Positions 1 to 9,244 of a stretch of 64,000 nucleotides of DNA are shown here, piece after piece. A program made the position numbers and the translations under genes. Position 1 is the first letter of the stretch, and every line of letters starts with the position of its first letter. The notes beneath the pieces are model-generated. The model saw nothing but the letters and a program-made list of their open reading frames with translations, was not told the DNA's origin and searched no databases. The DNA comes from Pluralibacter gergoviae ATCC 33028 = NBRC 105706 (GTDB lineage: Bacteria > Pseudomonadota > Gammaproteobacteria > Enterobacterales > Enterobacteriaceae), in contig NZ_BCZS01000001.1 of NCBI RefSeq assembly GCF_001598855.1, positions 62,001-126,000 of the forward strand, in the 5' to 3' direction.

Positions 1-445
1 GCTGACGCCCAGCCCGCTGGATCTGGCCGACTACCGCGACGTGGTGCTGGCCCGCTTCGCCAATCCCTACATTAAGGACACCAACCAGCGGGTGGCGGCG
101 GACGGCATGTCCAAAATCCCCGGCATGGTGACCCCGACGCTGGTCGAGTGCTACCGGCGCGGCGAAGCGCCGGCGGCCACCGCCGTGCTGCCCGCGCTGT
201 TTTTCCTCTTCCTGCAGCGCTGGGCGAAGGGCGAGCTGCCCTACGAATATCAGGACGGCGCGATGCGGCCCGAGGCGGTGCGCGCGCTGTTTGCCACCGA
301 CGATCCGCTGGCGGCGTTTGCCGCCGACGAGGCGCTGTTCGCGGAGCTTTCGCGCTCTGAGGCATTCCTCAACCTGCTGCGGCGCACCGTTGCCGGGCTT
401 CCGGAGCGGCTCGCGCTGACCGACGCCGCCCTGAGCGAAGCGTAA
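1..445 (+). CDS. dalD: D-arabinitol 4-dehydrogenase, C-terminal part (5' end outside window)
   Basis: Only the last 147 codons are present; the reading frame is open from base 2 and stops with TAA at 443-445. The residues ([20 protein letters not shown]) match the C-terminal domain of long-chain mannitol/arabinitol/fructuronate dehydrogenases, where the Lys and Asn/His residues sit in the polyol-binding cleft. The family member meant here oxidises D-arabinitol to D-xylulose with NAD+ in the cytoplasm. The assignment as DalD rather than another polyol dehydrogenase rests mainly on context: it is followed 9 bp later by a xylulokinase and then a polyol transporter, the dalD-dalK-dalT order known from Klebsiella. 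A mannitol or fructuronate dehydrogenase is less likely but cannot be excluded from the fragment. Confidence 0.75.
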   Translation, partial: LTPSPLDLADYRDVVLARFANPYIKDTNQRVAADGMSKIPGMVTPTLVECYRRGEAPAATAVLPALFFLFLQRWAKGELPYEYQDGAMRPEAVRALFATDDPLAAFAADEALFAELSRSEAFLNLLRRTVAGLPERLALTDAALSEA

Positions 446-454
446 GGAGGCGGT

Positions 455-1915
455 ATGTATCTCGGGATTGATATCGGTACCTCGGAGCTGAAGGCGCTGC
501 TGATTGACGGCGGCGGCGATATCGTCGGATCGGCGCACGCGGCGCTGACGGTGCAGCGTCCGCATCCGCACTGGGCCGAGCAGGATCCGCAGGCCTGGTG
601 GCAGGCCTGCGGACGGGTGGTGAGCGAGCTGCGCCAACAGTATCCGCAGGCGTGGGCGGCGGTGCGGTCCATCGGCCTTTCCGGCCAGATGCACGGCGCG
701 GTGCTGCTCGACGCCGCCGGGGAGGTGCTGCGGCCGTGCATTTTGTGGAACGACACCCGCAGCGCCGCCGAGTGCGGGCGGCTGCGCGACCAGCATCCGG
801 AGATGATGGCTATCTCCGGCAATATGATTATGCCGGGCTTTACCGCGCCGAAGCTGGCGTGGGTGGCCCGCCACGAACCGGAAATTTTCAGCCGGGTGGC
901 GAAGGTGCTGCTGCCGAAGGACTATCTGCGCTGGCGCCTCACCGGCGCTTTCGTCAGCGATCCGTCGGACGCCGCGGGCACCCTGTGGCTGGACGTGGCG
1001 AAGCGCGACTGGTCTGACGAACTGCTGGCGATAACCGACCTGCGCCGCGAGCAGATGCCGGCGCTGGTGGAGGGCTGCGAGGTCAGCGCAATGCTCAAGC
1101 CCGCCCTGGCGACCGAGTGGGGCCTCAGCTCGTCGGTCGCGGTGGCGGGCGGCGGCGGCGATAACGCCACCTCGGCGGTGGGCGTCGGCGCCGTCGAGCC
1201 GGGAGATGCCTTTATCTCCCTCGGTACCTCCGGGGTGATTTTCGTGGTCAACGACCGCCTGCGCGCCGATCCCGACTCCGGGGTGCACGCCTTTTGCCAC
1301 GCGCTGCCGGACCGCTGGCACCAGATGAGCGTCATGCTCAGCGCCGCCAGCTGCCTGCGCTGGGCGTGCAATTTGCTGTCGGTTACCGAAAGCCAGCTGA
1401 TGCGCGAAATTGCGGAACTCAGCGATGAACAGCTGAAGGCGGCGCCGCTGTTTCTGCCCTATCTCTCCGGGGAGCGCACGCCGCACAACGATGCGCAGGC
1501 GACGGGCAGCTTCTTCAACCTGCGCCACGAAACCGGCCGGGCGCTGCTGGGTTATGCGGTAATTGAAGGCGTCGCCTTCGGCCTAGCGGACGGTCTGGAG
1601 GCGCTGAGCCGCAGCGGTATTGGCCAGTGCAGCCTCACCGGCGGCGGCGCGCGCAGCGGGGTCTGGGCACAGCTGATTGCCGACGTGCTGGATCTGCCGA
1701 TGGTGACCCATCCGGCCAGCTCCTCCGGCGCGCTCGGCGCGGCGCGGCTGGCCTGGCTGGCGGACGGCGGCGAGCGGCAGCAGGTTTGCCGCAAGCCGGA
1801 GGTGGCCGCGCGCTATCTGCCGCAGCCCCGGCGCCAGCCCTGGCTGAGGCAGCGCCTGGCGCTGTTTCGTCTTCTCTACCAGCAGCAGCGGGTTGCCCGC
1901 GAACTGCTGCCGTAA
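455..1915 (+). CDS. dalK: D-xylulose kinase of the D-arabinitol operon
   Basis: A 486-residue FGGY-family sugar kinase, the usual size for xylulokinases. The N-terminal ATPase motif G-I-D-I-G-T-S is at about residues 4-10, W-N-D-T-R-S at about 98-103 marks the sugar-binding lobe, and the glycine-rich G-G-G-G-D-N-A-T segment near residue 230 carries the expected catalytic Asp. It would phosphorylate D-xylulose to D-xylulose 5-phosphate, feeding the pentose phosphate pathway. The start is fixed by a strong AAGGAGG at 444-450, which overlaps the stop codon of the dehydrogenase gene, so the two are translationally close. The operon context points to the D-arabinitol-specific kinase rather than the xylose-operon xylB. 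Confidence 0.8.
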   Translation: MYLGIDIGTSELKALLIDGGGDIVGSAHAALTVQRPHPHWAEQDPQAWWQACGRVVSELRQQYPQAWAAVRSIGLSGQMHGAVLLDAAGEVLRPCILWNDTRSAAECGRLRDQHPEMMAISGNMIMPGFTAPKLAWVARHEPEIFSRVAKVLLPKDYLRWRLTGAFVSDPSDAAGTLWLDVAKRDWSDELLAITDLRREQMPALVEGCEVSAMLKPALATEWGLSSSVAVAGGGGDNATSAVGVGAVEPGDAFISLGTSGVIFVVNDRLRADPDSGVHAFCHALPDRWHQMSVMLSAASCLRWACNLLSVTESQLMREIAELSDEQLKAAPLFLPYLSGERTPHNDAQATGSFFNLRHETGRALLGYAVIEGVAFGLADGLEALSRSGIGQCSLTGGGARSGVWAQLIADVLDLPMVTHPASSSGALGAARLAWLADGGERQQVCRKPEVAARYLPQPRRQPWLRQRLALFRLLYQQQRVARELLP

Positions 1916-1921
1916 CCTTTT

Positions 1922-1940
1922 CGCCCCGGCCGCCGGGGCG
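1922..1940 (+). other. Intercistronic GC hairpin between dalK and dalT
   Basis: A perfect 8-bp stem (CGCCCCGG/CCGGGGCG) with a three-base loop lies in the short gap between the kinase and transporter genes. No T-run follows, so it is not a typical intrinsic terminator. It may stabilise or segment the operon mRNA and lower transporter expression relative to the enzymes. That role is inferred from position only. Confidence 0.4.
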
Positions 1941-1969
1941 CGTCTCCCGTCTGTGAAAGGATGAGTGTT

Positions 1970-3241
1970 ATGCAATCGAAATACTGGTTTGGTTTACCGA
2001 CCCGCCTGCTGTGGGGATTCGTCGCCATCGCCATCTTTATGGCGGGCGACGGCTTTGAAATGGCCTTTTTATCAAAGCACATTACCGATATGGGCTTTTC
2101 ACCGGCGCAGTCGGCGATGGTTTTTACCCTTTACGGGCTGGCGGCGGCGATTGCCGCCTGGGCCTCCGGGGTAGTGGCGGAGCTGATCACGCCCCAGCGG
2201 GCGATGACCATCGGCTTTCTTCTGTGGATCGTGATGCACGCGCTGTTTATGTCTCTGGGCCTCGGGCTGCGTAACTATCCGCTGATGCTGCTGTTCTACG
2301 GCATTCGCGGCCTGGCCTATCCGCTGTTTATCTACTCGTTTATGCTGATGCTGGTTCAGGTGCTGCCGCGCCCGAATCTGGCGGCGGCCACCGGCTGGTT
2401 CTGGGCGATGTACTCCGTCGGCATCGGCGTGGTGGGCAGCTATCTGCCGAGCCTGACCATTCCGGCGTTTGGCGAGACCGGCACCCTGTGGTTTGCCATT
2501 GTCTGGGTGGCCTGCGGCGGCGTGCTGGCGTTCTTCAGCCTGCGCAAGGTGCCGGTGGATCGCTCGCGGGTTAATCTTCCGCTGCGCGATAAGATGACCG
2601 AGCTTTCCAGGGCGGCAACGATCCTGTTTACCAACCGGGATATTTTCTACGCCTGCCTGATCCGCATTATCAATACGCTGTCGCTGTTCGGCTTTGCCAT
2701 CGTGATGCCGCTGCTGTTCGTCGACAGGCTCGGGTTCACGATTTCTGAGTGGCTGCAGATCTGGGCGGTGTTCTTCTTTGTCACTATCTTTACTAACATC
2801 TTCTGGGGGATCACCGGGGAGTATATCGGCTGGATCCGCCAGGTGCGCTGGTTCGGCTGCCTGGGGATGGCGGTTTCCAGCCTGACCTTCTACTACCTGC
2901 CGGTTTACGCCGGGCATAACTTCTGGGTGGCGCTGATCCCGGCGGTAATGCTGGGGATCTTCGTGGCGGCGTTTGTGCCGATGACGGCGGTATTCCCGAC
3001 GCTGGAGCCGCACCACAAGGGCGCTGCGGTATCGATTTACAACCTTTCAGCCGGAATGAGCAACTTCGTGGCCCCGGCCATCGCCTCCGCGCTGCTGCCG
3101 TTCTTTGACATCGTGGGCGTGGTGTGGGCCTACACCGGGCTGTATCTGTTTGCCGGCGTGCTGACGCTGATCATTAAGGTGCCGCAGCCGAAGCGCGAAA
3201 GCGCTGCGCGGGCGGCGAAGGAGGCGCAGCAGCGCGCCTGA
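1970..3241 (+). CDS. dalT: D-arabinitol/polyol MFS transporter
   Basis: A 423-residue, strongly hydrophobic protein of the major facilitator superfamily with about 12 predicted membrane segments. It has the family G-D-G-F-E motif in the first helix region and a basic C-terminal tail (K-R-E-S-A-A-R-A-A-K). It resembles the ribitol and D-arabinitol permeases (RbtT/DalT) and would import D-arabinitol by proton symport across the inner membrane. The start at 1970 is preferred because AAGG at 1957-1960 is nine bases upstream; an in-frame ATG at 1961 directly abuts that Shine-Dalgarno sequence. It is the last gene of the dal operon here, and no clear terminator follows before the convergent acetyltransferase gene. 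Confidence 0.75.
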   Translation: MQSKYWFGLPTRLLWGFVAIAIFMAGDGFEMAFLSKHITDMGFSPAQSAMVFTLYGLAAAIAAWASGVVAELITPQRAMTIGFLLWIVMHALFMSLGLGLRNYPLMLLFYGIRGLAYPLFIYSFMLMLVQVLPRPNLAAATGWFWAMYSVGIGVVGSYLPSLTIPAFGETGTLWFAIVWVACGGVLAFFSLRKVPVDRSRVNLPLRDKMTELSRAATILFTNRDIFYACLIRIINTLSLFGFAIVMPLLFVDRLGFTISEWLQIWAVFFFVTIFTNIFWGITGEYIGWIRQVRWFGCLGMAVSSLTFYYLPVYAGHNFWVALIPAVMLGIFVAAFVPMTAVFPTLEPHHKGAAVSIYNLSAGMSNFVAPAIASALLPFFDIVGVVWAYTGLYLFAGVLTLIIKVPQPKRESAARAAKEAQQRA

Positions 3242-3253
3242 GGCGCGGCCCTC

Positions 3254-3760
3254 TCAGGATGCGGAGGGCGCTTCGAGCCGGTATACCCAGTCGTCGTAGC
3301 AGACGCCGTTAAGGGTATAGGCCTGGGTCAGCACCTGGATGCGGCGAAAGCCGCAGCGCTCGAGCAGGCGCGCTGAGCCGGCGTTATCCGCCAGCACCCA
3401 GGCGTTGATGGCCCACAGCCCCAGGGCGCGAAAGCCATATTCGCAGACGGCGGCCAGCGCTTCACCGGCGTAGCCCTTGCCCTGGGCTTCCGGCGCCAGC
3501 GCGTAGCCGACATCGGCTTCATGAGGATTGTGGGCGCTGACGCGCAGGCCAATATCGCCCAGAGGTTCGCCGCCGAGGCTGCGAACGATCATCGCGCCGT
3601 CGGCGATGCGCTGGGCAAACAGCGTACGCAGGACGCCCTCCGCGGCGATTTCTCCCATATAGCGCATTACCGCCGGGTCCTGGCGCAGCCTGAGGAAAAA
3701 GGGCCAGTCTTCGCGGGTAAAGGGCGTTAGCCGCAGGCGGGGTGTCGTAATATCCGGCAT
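3254..3760 (-). CDS. GNAT-family N-acetyltransferase (RimJ/RimL type)
   Basis: A 168-residue GNAT protein beginning with the characteristic T-P-R-L-R-L-T-P-F segment of RimJ/RimL-like acetyltransferases. The acetyl-CoA pyrophosphate loop is visible as Q-G-K-G-Y-A-G-E-A near residues 91-99, and the C-terminal N-A-G-S-A-R-L-L-E-R-C-G-F motif is typical of the family. It would transfer an acetyl group from acetyl-CoA to an amine; the substrate is not recognisable. It lies 12 bp downstream of the helix-turn-helix-type gene on the same strand, with its own AGGAG Shine-Dalgarno sequence, so the three minus-strand genes here may form one transcript. Confidence 0.75.
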   Translation of the reverse strand: MPDITTPRLRLTPFTREDWPFFLRLRQDPAVMRYMGEIAAEGVLRTLFAQRIADGAMIVRSLGGEPLGDIGLRVSAHNPHEADVGYALAPEAQGKGYAGEALAAVCEYGFRALGLWAINAWVLADNAGSARLLERCGFRRIQVLTQAYTLNGVCYDDWVYRLEAPSAS

Positions 3761-3772
3761 CGCGGCTCCTGA

Positions 3773-4333
3773 TTATTGTGAAGGTGCGGTCTGCCCGGCC
3801 TGCTCGATCTGCTGCAGATAGTTGAGCACGGTCTCTTTGGCAACCGTCGCGCGCAGCTGCAGCGCCAGGTTCAGGCAGTCGAGGGTGCGGGCGTTGGCGA
3901 TAAGCGGCGAATCTGGCGACAGGCGACCTTCCGCCACCAGCCAGGTGACTACGCTGTACCAGCTCCACAGCGGCGAGTTCCCCTTCACCCGCTGCACCGG
4001 ACCGGGAAACTGGCGGGAGCCGCGGGCGCCTTCTTTAAGCAGCGCCACGGCCTGGCGGGAGAGGCCGGTCAGCGCGGCAATATCGCTCAGCCCGACCAGC
4101 GTAGAGTCTACCGACGCGACCCGGGCCCCCAGCGGGGATGATTCGATGTCGGCGATGGCGGAGAGGACCGCCTGCGCCAGCGAGCCGCTCTCGCGGTCAA
4201 ATTCCAGATAGACCGCTGTGCCGTAGAAGCAGACCAGCGCGTCGCTGCATCCGGCGGCGAACAGCGCGTCTTCCAGGCCGTCGGTATCGGCGGTCACGCC
4301 GGAAAGCGTCAGGGTAAAGTGATAAAGCGCCAT
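3773..4333 (-). CDS. Putative DNA-binding protein, possible antitoxin-like partner
   Basis: A 186-residue protein not assigned to a named family. Residues about 60-80 (L-V-G-L-S-D-I-A-A-L-T-G-L-S-R-Q-A-V) look like a helix-turn-helix: a short helix, the turn T-G-L, then a recognition helix S-R-Q-A-V. The rest is a mixed alpha/beta N-terminal part and a helical C-terminal part. AAGGAG lies eight bases upstream of the ATG. It follows a small HicA-like gene by 24 bp, and a 20-bp palindrome precedes the pair, as expected if this protein represses its own operon. That reading is inference; it could equally be an unrelated regulator. Confidence 0.5.
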   Translation of the reverse strand: MALYHFTLTLSGVTADTDGLEDALFAAGCSDALVCFYGTAVYLEFDRESGSLAQAVLSAIADIESSPLGARVASVDSTLVGLSDIAALTGLSRQAVALLKEGARGSRQFPGPVQRVKGNSPLWSWYSVVTWLVAEGRLSPDSPLIANARTLDCLNLALQLRATVAKETVLNYLQQIEQAGQTAPSQ

Positions 4334-4357
4334 GAGTGTCTCCTTAAACGCATGACT

Positions 4358-4594
4358 TCAGTGGATAGTAAACAGCGGCATACAGCTGTCGACTTTACGA
4401 ATAATTTGCCGGGCATGGTTCTGCGGGCTGGCGGGCGTCGACCAGACGCTCATCATGTGCTGCTGGTGACCGGAAATACCGCAGCGCAGCCTGCCAAAAC
4501 AGTGGGCGCTTTTGCCGCCGGGGATAAAAAGCCAGCCCCGGTCCTGGGCATAGCGGATAGCCGCCCGAATATGCTTATCCGGATGTTCCTTCAT
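4358..4594 (-). CDS. Small HicA-like basic protein (possible toxin of a two-gene module)
   Basis: A 78-residue basic protein. The order I-R-A-A-I-R-Y-A ... G-W ... G-G-K-S-A-H-C-F-G-R-L-R-C resembles HicA-type small RNA-binding toxins, in which a Gly/Lys/Ser-His segment carries the catalytic histidine. The C-terminal S-V-W-S-T-P-A-S-P-Q-N-H-A-R-Q-I segment is characteristic of a conserved uncharacterised family. The start is placed at 4594 because AGGAGA lies nine bases upstream; longer upstream starts would run into the palindrome at 4623-4642. Function as a toxin is not shown; it is suggested by size, the His motif and pairing with a DNA-binding-type gene 24 bp downstream. Confidence 0.45.
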   Translation of the reverse strand: MKEHPDKHIRAAIRYAQDRGWLFIPGGKSAHCFGRLRCGISGHQQHMMSVWSTPASPQNHARQIIRKVDSCMPLFTIH

Positions 4595-4622
4595 CGTTGT
4601 TCTCCTGCACAGTGTGTAACGT

Positions 4623-4642
4623 CTGTTGACGTATGTCAACAG
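4623..4642. promoter_or_regulatory. Perfect-arm palindrome, candidate operator of the HicA-like operon
   Basis: CTGTTGAC and GTCAACAG are exact inverted repeats separated by four bases (GTAT), 28 bp upstream of the HicA-like start codon. A dyad of this size at this distance is typical of an autoregulatory operator. Which protein binds it is inferred (the helix-turn-helix-type protein at 3773-4333). Confidence 0.5.
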
Positions 4643-4788
4643 ATGGCGATTAAAAATAGAGCAGGAGAGTTATCACAGAGATTGCGCTGGCGTGCCGGAA
4701 GCGGCTTCACATCTGTGCCAGCGCCAATGAAGGGATGTTAAGAAATGCGGGCACGCTTCCGGAAAGAGGGACGCGTGCGCCGCAGGCG

Positions 4789-5682
4789 CTACTTCAGGAC
4801 ATCCGCTAAGGCGTCGTCCAGATCGTACCAGCGGAAGGCAAAACCGGCCGCTTCCAGCCGCTTCGGCAGCGCGCGCTGGCCGCCGAGTACCAGCACCGAG
4901 GATTCGCCCATCAGCAGCCTGACGGCCACCGCCGGGGCGCGAACGATAGCCGGGCGGTGCAGGGCGCGGCCCAGAGCATGGGCAAACTGCGCATTGCGCA
5001 CCGGATACGGGGACACCATGTTGAAGGGGCCGCGAAGGTCGTTATCCAGCAGCCAGAGGATGGCGTTGGCCATGTCGTCGATATGGATCCACGCCAGATA
5101 CTGACGGCCGCTGCCGATGGGGCCGCCGAGGCCCAGCCTGAACGGCGGCGTCATTTTTGCAAGAATTCCGCCGTCCGGCGCCAGCACCACGCCGGTGCGC
5201 AGCAGGCACACGCGGGTAGCGTCGCTCTGCGCCTCGCAGGCTATCTGCTCCCAGCGGGCGCACAGCTTATGGGTAAATTCATTGTGCGGCGGCTCCTCTT
5301 CGGTGACAACTACTTCGCCAAGATCGCCGTAGTAGCCGGCCGCCGAGCCGGAGAGCAGCACGGCGGGCGGCGTATCGCTGGCCTTAATCAGCGCCACCAG
5401 CCGCTGGGTGATCTGCCAGCGGCTGTCGCACAGGCGCGCCTTCTGCGCGTCGGTCCAGCGCTTATCGGCAATGGGCTCGCCGGCGAGATTAATCACCGCG
5501 TCAATGTCGTTGAGATGGCTGCGCTGCTCAAGGCCCGGCCACAGCTCAACCCGTTTATCGAGGCGCTGCCTGGCGCTATCCGGGCTGCGGGTGACGACGA
5601 CCACCGCGTGGCCAAGCGTCAGCAGGCGGGAAACAAGATAGCGGCCAATCAGGCCGGTGCCGCCGGTAATCAGGATCTTCAT
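4789..5682 (-). CDS. yfcH: TIGR01777-type sugar epimerase-like oxidoreductase
   Basis: A 297-residue member of the atypical short-chain dehydrogenase SDR39U1 group, the length of E. coli YfcH. The Rossmann NAD(P) motif [10 protein letters not shown] is at residues 7-16, followed by I-N-L-A-G-E-P-I at about 65-72 and Y-Y-G near residue 117, which replaces the usual YxxxK arrangement in this subfamily. The biochemical substrate is not known. It lies next to folX, the same neighbour as in E. coli. Confidence 0.9.
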   Translation of the reverse strand: MKILITGGTGLIGRYLVSRLLTLGHAVVVVTRSPDSARQRLDKRVELWPGLEQRSHLNDIDAVINLAGEPIADKRWTDAQKARLCDSRWQITQRLVALIKASDTPPAVLLSGSAAGYYGDLGEVVVTEEEPPHNEFTHKLCARWEQIACEAQSDATRVCLLRTGVVLAPDGGILAKMTPPFRLGLGGPIGSGRQYLAWIHIDDMANAILWLLDNDLRGPFNMVSPYPVRNAQFAHALGRALHRPAIVRAPAVAVRLLMGESSVLVLGGQRALPKRLEAAGFAFRWYDLDDALADVLK

Positions 5683-5699
5683 GCCGCCTCCCGGAGCGC

Positions 5700-6062
5700 T
5701 TAGCGCCGCCAGCTCATGGTCATTGAGACAGAGTCGGCGTACCTGAGCGCGTGAAGTTTATCGATCTCCACTTCAGCATAAGTGACCCAGCGGTGGGCGC
5801 ATGCGATATTGAGCACATCCTGGGTTAATTTTTCCAGCAGCGAGAAGCGGTGCGCTTCGACGTGATGGATAATGCTTTTGGTGATGGTGCGGTAGTTGAG
5901 CGCGTCATTAATATCTTCGCTGTCGCGCGCCTGTTCTGCCGGATAGTGAATGGCGACGTTAATGACGATATCCTGGCGGTTGGCGATCTCCTCTTCTTTG
6001 ATGCCGATAAAGGTACGCAGGCGCAGGTTTTTAATACGGATAATGGCGTCTGGCTGAGACAT
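5700..6062 (-). CDS. folX: Dihydroneopterin triphosphate 2'-epimerase
   Basis: A 120-residue protein, exactly the length of E. coli FolX and homologous to FolB aldolase (T-fold). It converts 7,8-dihydroneopterin triphosphate to dihydromonapterin triphosphate, leading to tetrahydromonapterin. Key visible segments are [10 protein letters not shown] at about residues 13-22, Y-R-T-I-T-K near 52-57 and the C-terminal [10 protein letters not shown]. The ATG at 6062 is chosen because it gives the family length and has AGGAGG-like bases upstream (rc of 6068-6076). It is separated from yfcH by 17 bp, so the two are probably co-transcribed. Confidence 0.92.
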   Translation of the reverse strand: MSQPDAIIRIKNLRLRTFIGIKEEEIANRQDIVINVAIHYPAEQARDSEDINDALNYRTITKSIIHHVEAHRFSLLEKLTQDVLNIACAHRWVTYAEVEIDKLHALRYADSVSMTMSWRR

Positions 6063-6168
6063 TGCAGGTTCCTCCTTGTCGTAATCTTCGCCATCATACA
6101 ACAAAGCTGTGGGGATTTATTCGCACTTTTACCGCCGCTCCGGGGCACCGGCGCTGGTGTGATTTTGA

Positions 6169-6879
<711 letters not shown>

Positions 6880-6929
6880 TTGGCAGTTAATAATCCGCTA
6901 TCATGGCGCGTTTTTGTGAGGAGTAACGA

Positions 6930-7481
6930 ATGAAGCTGATGTTTGCATCAGATATTCACGGCTCTCTGCCAGCGACAGAGCGGGTGCTTGCGCTGTTTGC
7001 GCAGAGCGGCGCGCGCTATCTGATAATTCTTGGCGATGTGCTGAACCACGGTCCGCGCAATGCGCTGCCGGAGGGGTATGCGCCGGCGCAGGTCGCCGAG
7101 CAGCTTAACGCCGAGGCCGGGCGGATTATCGCCGTGCGCGGCAACTGCGACAGCGAAGTCGATCAGATGCTGCTGACGTTTCCCATGACCGCCCCCTGGC
7201 AGCAGGTGCTGACCGCGCGGCAGCGGCTATTTTTGACCCACGGTCATCTGTTTGGTCCCGATAATTTGCCGCCGCTTTCTGATGGCGATGTGCTGGTTTA
7301 TGGTCATACTCATATTCCGGTTGCCCGCAGGCAGGGCGCTATTTATCACTTCAATCCTGGCTCCGTCAGTATTCCAAAAGGCGGATACGCCGCCAGCTAC
7401 GGCATGCTGGACGGCAATATGCTGCAGGTTTTAGAACTTGGCAGCCAACGGGTTATTGCGGAAACAGAAATTAATCCGTAA
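6930..7481 (+). CDS. yfcE: Phosphodiesterase YfcE
   Basis: A 183-residue calcineurin-like metallophosphoesterase (E. coli YfcE: 184). All metal-binding motifs are present in order: S-D-I-H-G (residues 7-11), G-D-V-L-N-H-G-P-R-N (about 35-44), G-N-C-D (about 71-74), T-H-G-H (about 102-105) and Y-G-H-T-H-I-P (about 124-130). The family hydrolyses phosphodiesters with two metal ions in the cytoplasm. A GAGGAG Shine-Dalgarno sequence precedes the start. It is followed 55 bp later by yfcD, as in E. coli. Confidence 0.94.
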   Translation: MKLMFASDIHGSLPATERVLALFAQSGARYLIILGDVLNHGPRNALPEGYAPAQVAEQLNAEAGRIIAVRGNCDSEVDQMLLTFPMTAPWQQVLTARQRLFLTHGHLFGPDNLPPLSDGDVLVYGHTHIPVARRQGAIYHFNPGSVSIPKGGYAASYGMLDGNMLQVLELGSQRVIAETEINP

Positions 7482-7536
7482 TTTACGCGTCAACCGTAAA
7501 CGCGCCGTAAGAGCGCTTAATTAGGAAGGTTTTCTG

Positions 7537-8079
7537 ATGGCAGAGCAGAATTTGGCAAGCACAGAATGGGTGGATATTGTCAACGAAGACAATGAGGTTA
7601 TTGCCCAGGCCAGCCGCGAACAGATGCGCGCGCAGTGCCTGCGCCACCGCGCGACCTATATCGTGGTGCACGATGGTATGGGCAAGATCCTGGTCCAGCG
7701 CCGCACCGAGACAAAGGACTTTATGCCGGGAATGCTGGACGCCACCGCGGGCGGCGTGGTCCAGGCGGAGGAGCAGATGCTGGAGTCCGCGCGCCGGGAA
7801 GCCGAAGAGGAGCTGGGCATTGCCGGGGTGCCGTTCGCCGAGCACGGCCAGTTTTACTTCGAAGATCAGCACTGCCGCGTCTGGGGCGGTCTGTTCAGCT
7901 GCGTGTCCCACGGCCCGTTCGCGCTGCAGGAAGAGGAGGTCAGCGATGTCCGCTGGATGACCCCGGAAGAGATCACCGCCCGCTGCGATGAGTTCACGCC
8001 GGACTCGCTGAAGGCGCTGGCGCTGTGGATGAGCCGCAACGCCAGCAGCGAAGCCCACAAAGAGGAAGCGACGGAGTAA
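7537..8079 (+). CDS. yfcD: Nudix hydrolase YfcD
   Basis: A 180-residue Nudix-fold protein matching E. coli YfcD. The full Nudix box (G-x5-E-x7-R-E-x2-E-E-x-G-I) is present at about residues 70-92, where the E-E-x-x-E core binds Mg2+. It resembles isopentenyl-diphosphate isomerase-type Nudix proteins; the natural substrate is not settled. It converges with the LacI-type regulator gene, leaving only four bases between stop codons. In E. coli the next gene toward pta is yfcC; here the PTS/transketolase cluster occupies that place. Confidence 0.92.
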   Translation: MAEQNLASTEWVDIVNEDNEVIAQASREQMRAQCLRHRATYIVVHDGMGKILVQRRTETKDFMPGMLDATAGGVVQAEEQMLESARREAEEELGIAGVPFAEHGQFYFEDQHCRVWGGLFSCVSHGPFALQEEEVSDVRWMTPEEITARCDEFTPDSLKALALWMSRNASSEAHKEEATE

Positions 8080-8083
8080 TCCG

Positions 8084-9103
8084 TCAGCAGCTCTCCCGCA
8101 GGCAAAGGGCGGGGGCAATCTCTGCTTCCGCGCGTCGCGCCTGGCCGTTGAGTCGGGCCAGCAGCGCGCGGCCCGCCTCGACCCCTATCTGCCGGTGTGG
8201 AACGGCAACGGTGGTTAACGGCGGCTGACACACGCGGCTAACGTCGCTGTCGCCGAAGCCGACGATCGCCAGATCGTCGGGCACCTTGATCCGCCGGCGC
8301 TGGCACTCGTACAGCGCGCCGCAGGCCAGCTCGTCGGAGACGCAGACCAGCGCGTCCAGCTCCGGCCAGGCCAGCAAAAACTCCGGCAATTGTGCCGCGC
8401 CCGTTGAAAAGGTCGGCGGCTCGGCGGCGTTGATCACCCGATTTGGCGACATGTGGTGGCGCAGCATTGCCTTATACCAGCCCTGCAAATACTGCTGAAA
8501 AACCCACTGCTCCTGGCTGGCGCACAGCAGGCCAATATTCTGATAGCCCCGCTGAATCAGCATTCGGGTCAGTTCAAACATGGCCGCCGCGTTATCAATA
8601 CCAATATTCATATCCAGCGGGTCGGCGCGCCTGGCGCCGATTTCAATGACCGGGATCCCGCTGTTGTTCAGCCACTGGCGCACCGTGCCGCTGTGCTCGG
8701 CGCTGAGCAGCACTGCCGCCGCAATATTGGAAGCCAGCAGCGTTTCAATCAGCTTTTCTTCCTGCTCGGGCCGGTGGCGCGACTCGGCGAGCATTATCTG
8801 ATAGCCGGCGGGCAGCAGGACCTGCTGCAGTCCGGCAAACATCTCTGAGCAGCCCGCTTCGCTCAGGCTCGGCACCACCATGCCGACAGTCCAGGACGAT
8901 GCCGAGGCCAGCGCGCTGGCGGCCAGGTTGGGCAGGTACCCCAGCTGCTGTACGGCGGCCTCTATTTTCTCGCGCAGCTTATCGGAGACCTGGTCAGGCG
9001 TGCGCAGGGCGCGGGAAACGGTCATGGTGCCCACGCCCGCCAGCTGCGCCACATCGGCCAGCGTGACTTTGCCGGTGCTGCGGCGTTTTCGGGTCAGAGA
9101 CAT
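8084..9103 (-). CDS. LacI/GntR-type transcriptional repressor of the PTS-transketolase operon
   Basis: A 339-residue LacI-family regulator. The N-terminal DNA-binding domain includes V-T-L-A-D-V-A-Q-L-A-G-V-G-T-M-T-V-S-R-A-L at about residues 13-33 and the hinge helix L-A-S-A-L-A-S at about 61-67. A periplasmic-binding-protein-like effector domain follows. It most resembles gluconate repressor GntR and is divergent from the PTS genes at 9321. Two palindromes of the form GATAGCGCTATC lie between the two genes, fitting control of both. The effector is probably a sugar or sugar phosphate; it is not identifiable from sequence. Salmonella has a similar regulator-PTS-transketolase cluster in this chromosomal region. 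Confidence 0.85.
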   Translation of the reverse strand: MSLTRKRRSTGKVTLADVAQLAGVGTMTVSRALRTPDQVSDKLREKIEAAVQQLGYLPNLAASALASASSWTVGMVVPSLSEAGCSEMFAGLQQVLLPAGYQIMLAESRHRPEQEEKLIETLLASNIAAAVLLSAEHSGTVRQWLNNSGIPVIEIGARRADPLDMNIGIDNAAAMFELTRMLIQRGYQNIGLLCASQEQWVFQQYLQGWYKAMLRHHMSPNRVINAAEPPTFSTGAAQLPEFLLAWPELDALVCVSDELACGALYECQRRRIKVPDDLAIVGFGDSDVSRVCQPPLTTVAVPHRQIGVEAGRALLARLNGQARRAEAEIAPALCLRESC

Positions 9104-9196
9104 GCATCTTCCTGGTTAAATCTTGTTTGCAAAGTGGGGGTTAGTATACGCGCTAACGGCGGGTTTTTGCTGGCTAATTGACCGCGGATCCTTTTT

Positions 9197-9210
9197 TGAT
9201 AGCGCTATCA
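9197..9210. promoter_or_regulatory. LacI-type operator O1 (TGATAGCGCTATCA)
   Basis: A perfect 14-bp palindrome with the central CG step typical of LacI/GntR-family operators. It lies 94 bp upstream of the repressor start codon and 111 bp upstream of the EIIA start. Its centre is 35 bp from that of the second site, so both may be bound together. Binding by the adjacent repressor is inferred. Confidence 0.7.
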
Positions 9211-9232
9211 CACTTCCACAACGAGCGGCTTT

Positions 9233-9244
9233 GGTAGCGCTATC
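9233..9244. promoter_or_regulatory. LacI-type operator O2 (GGTAGCGCTATC)
   Basis: A near-perfect palindrome sharing TAGCGCTA with O1. It ends six bases before TGTGATAAT (9247-9255), a good extended -10 element pointing toward the EIIA gene, so a repressor bound here would cover the promoter. The leader would be about 60 nt. The promoter and binding are inferred from sequence. Confidence 0.65.

Noticed and set aside
3254-3760. GNAT protein as toxin of a TacT-like toxin-antitoxin pair
   Set aside because: It is of the RimJ/RimL type and lacks an adjacent small ribbon-helix-helix antitoxin; the neighbour is a different, larger protein.
4682-4731. Inverted segments GCGCTGGC...GCCAGCGC downstream of the palindrome as a terminator
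   Set aside because: The loop is over 20 bases and no T-run follows on either strand.
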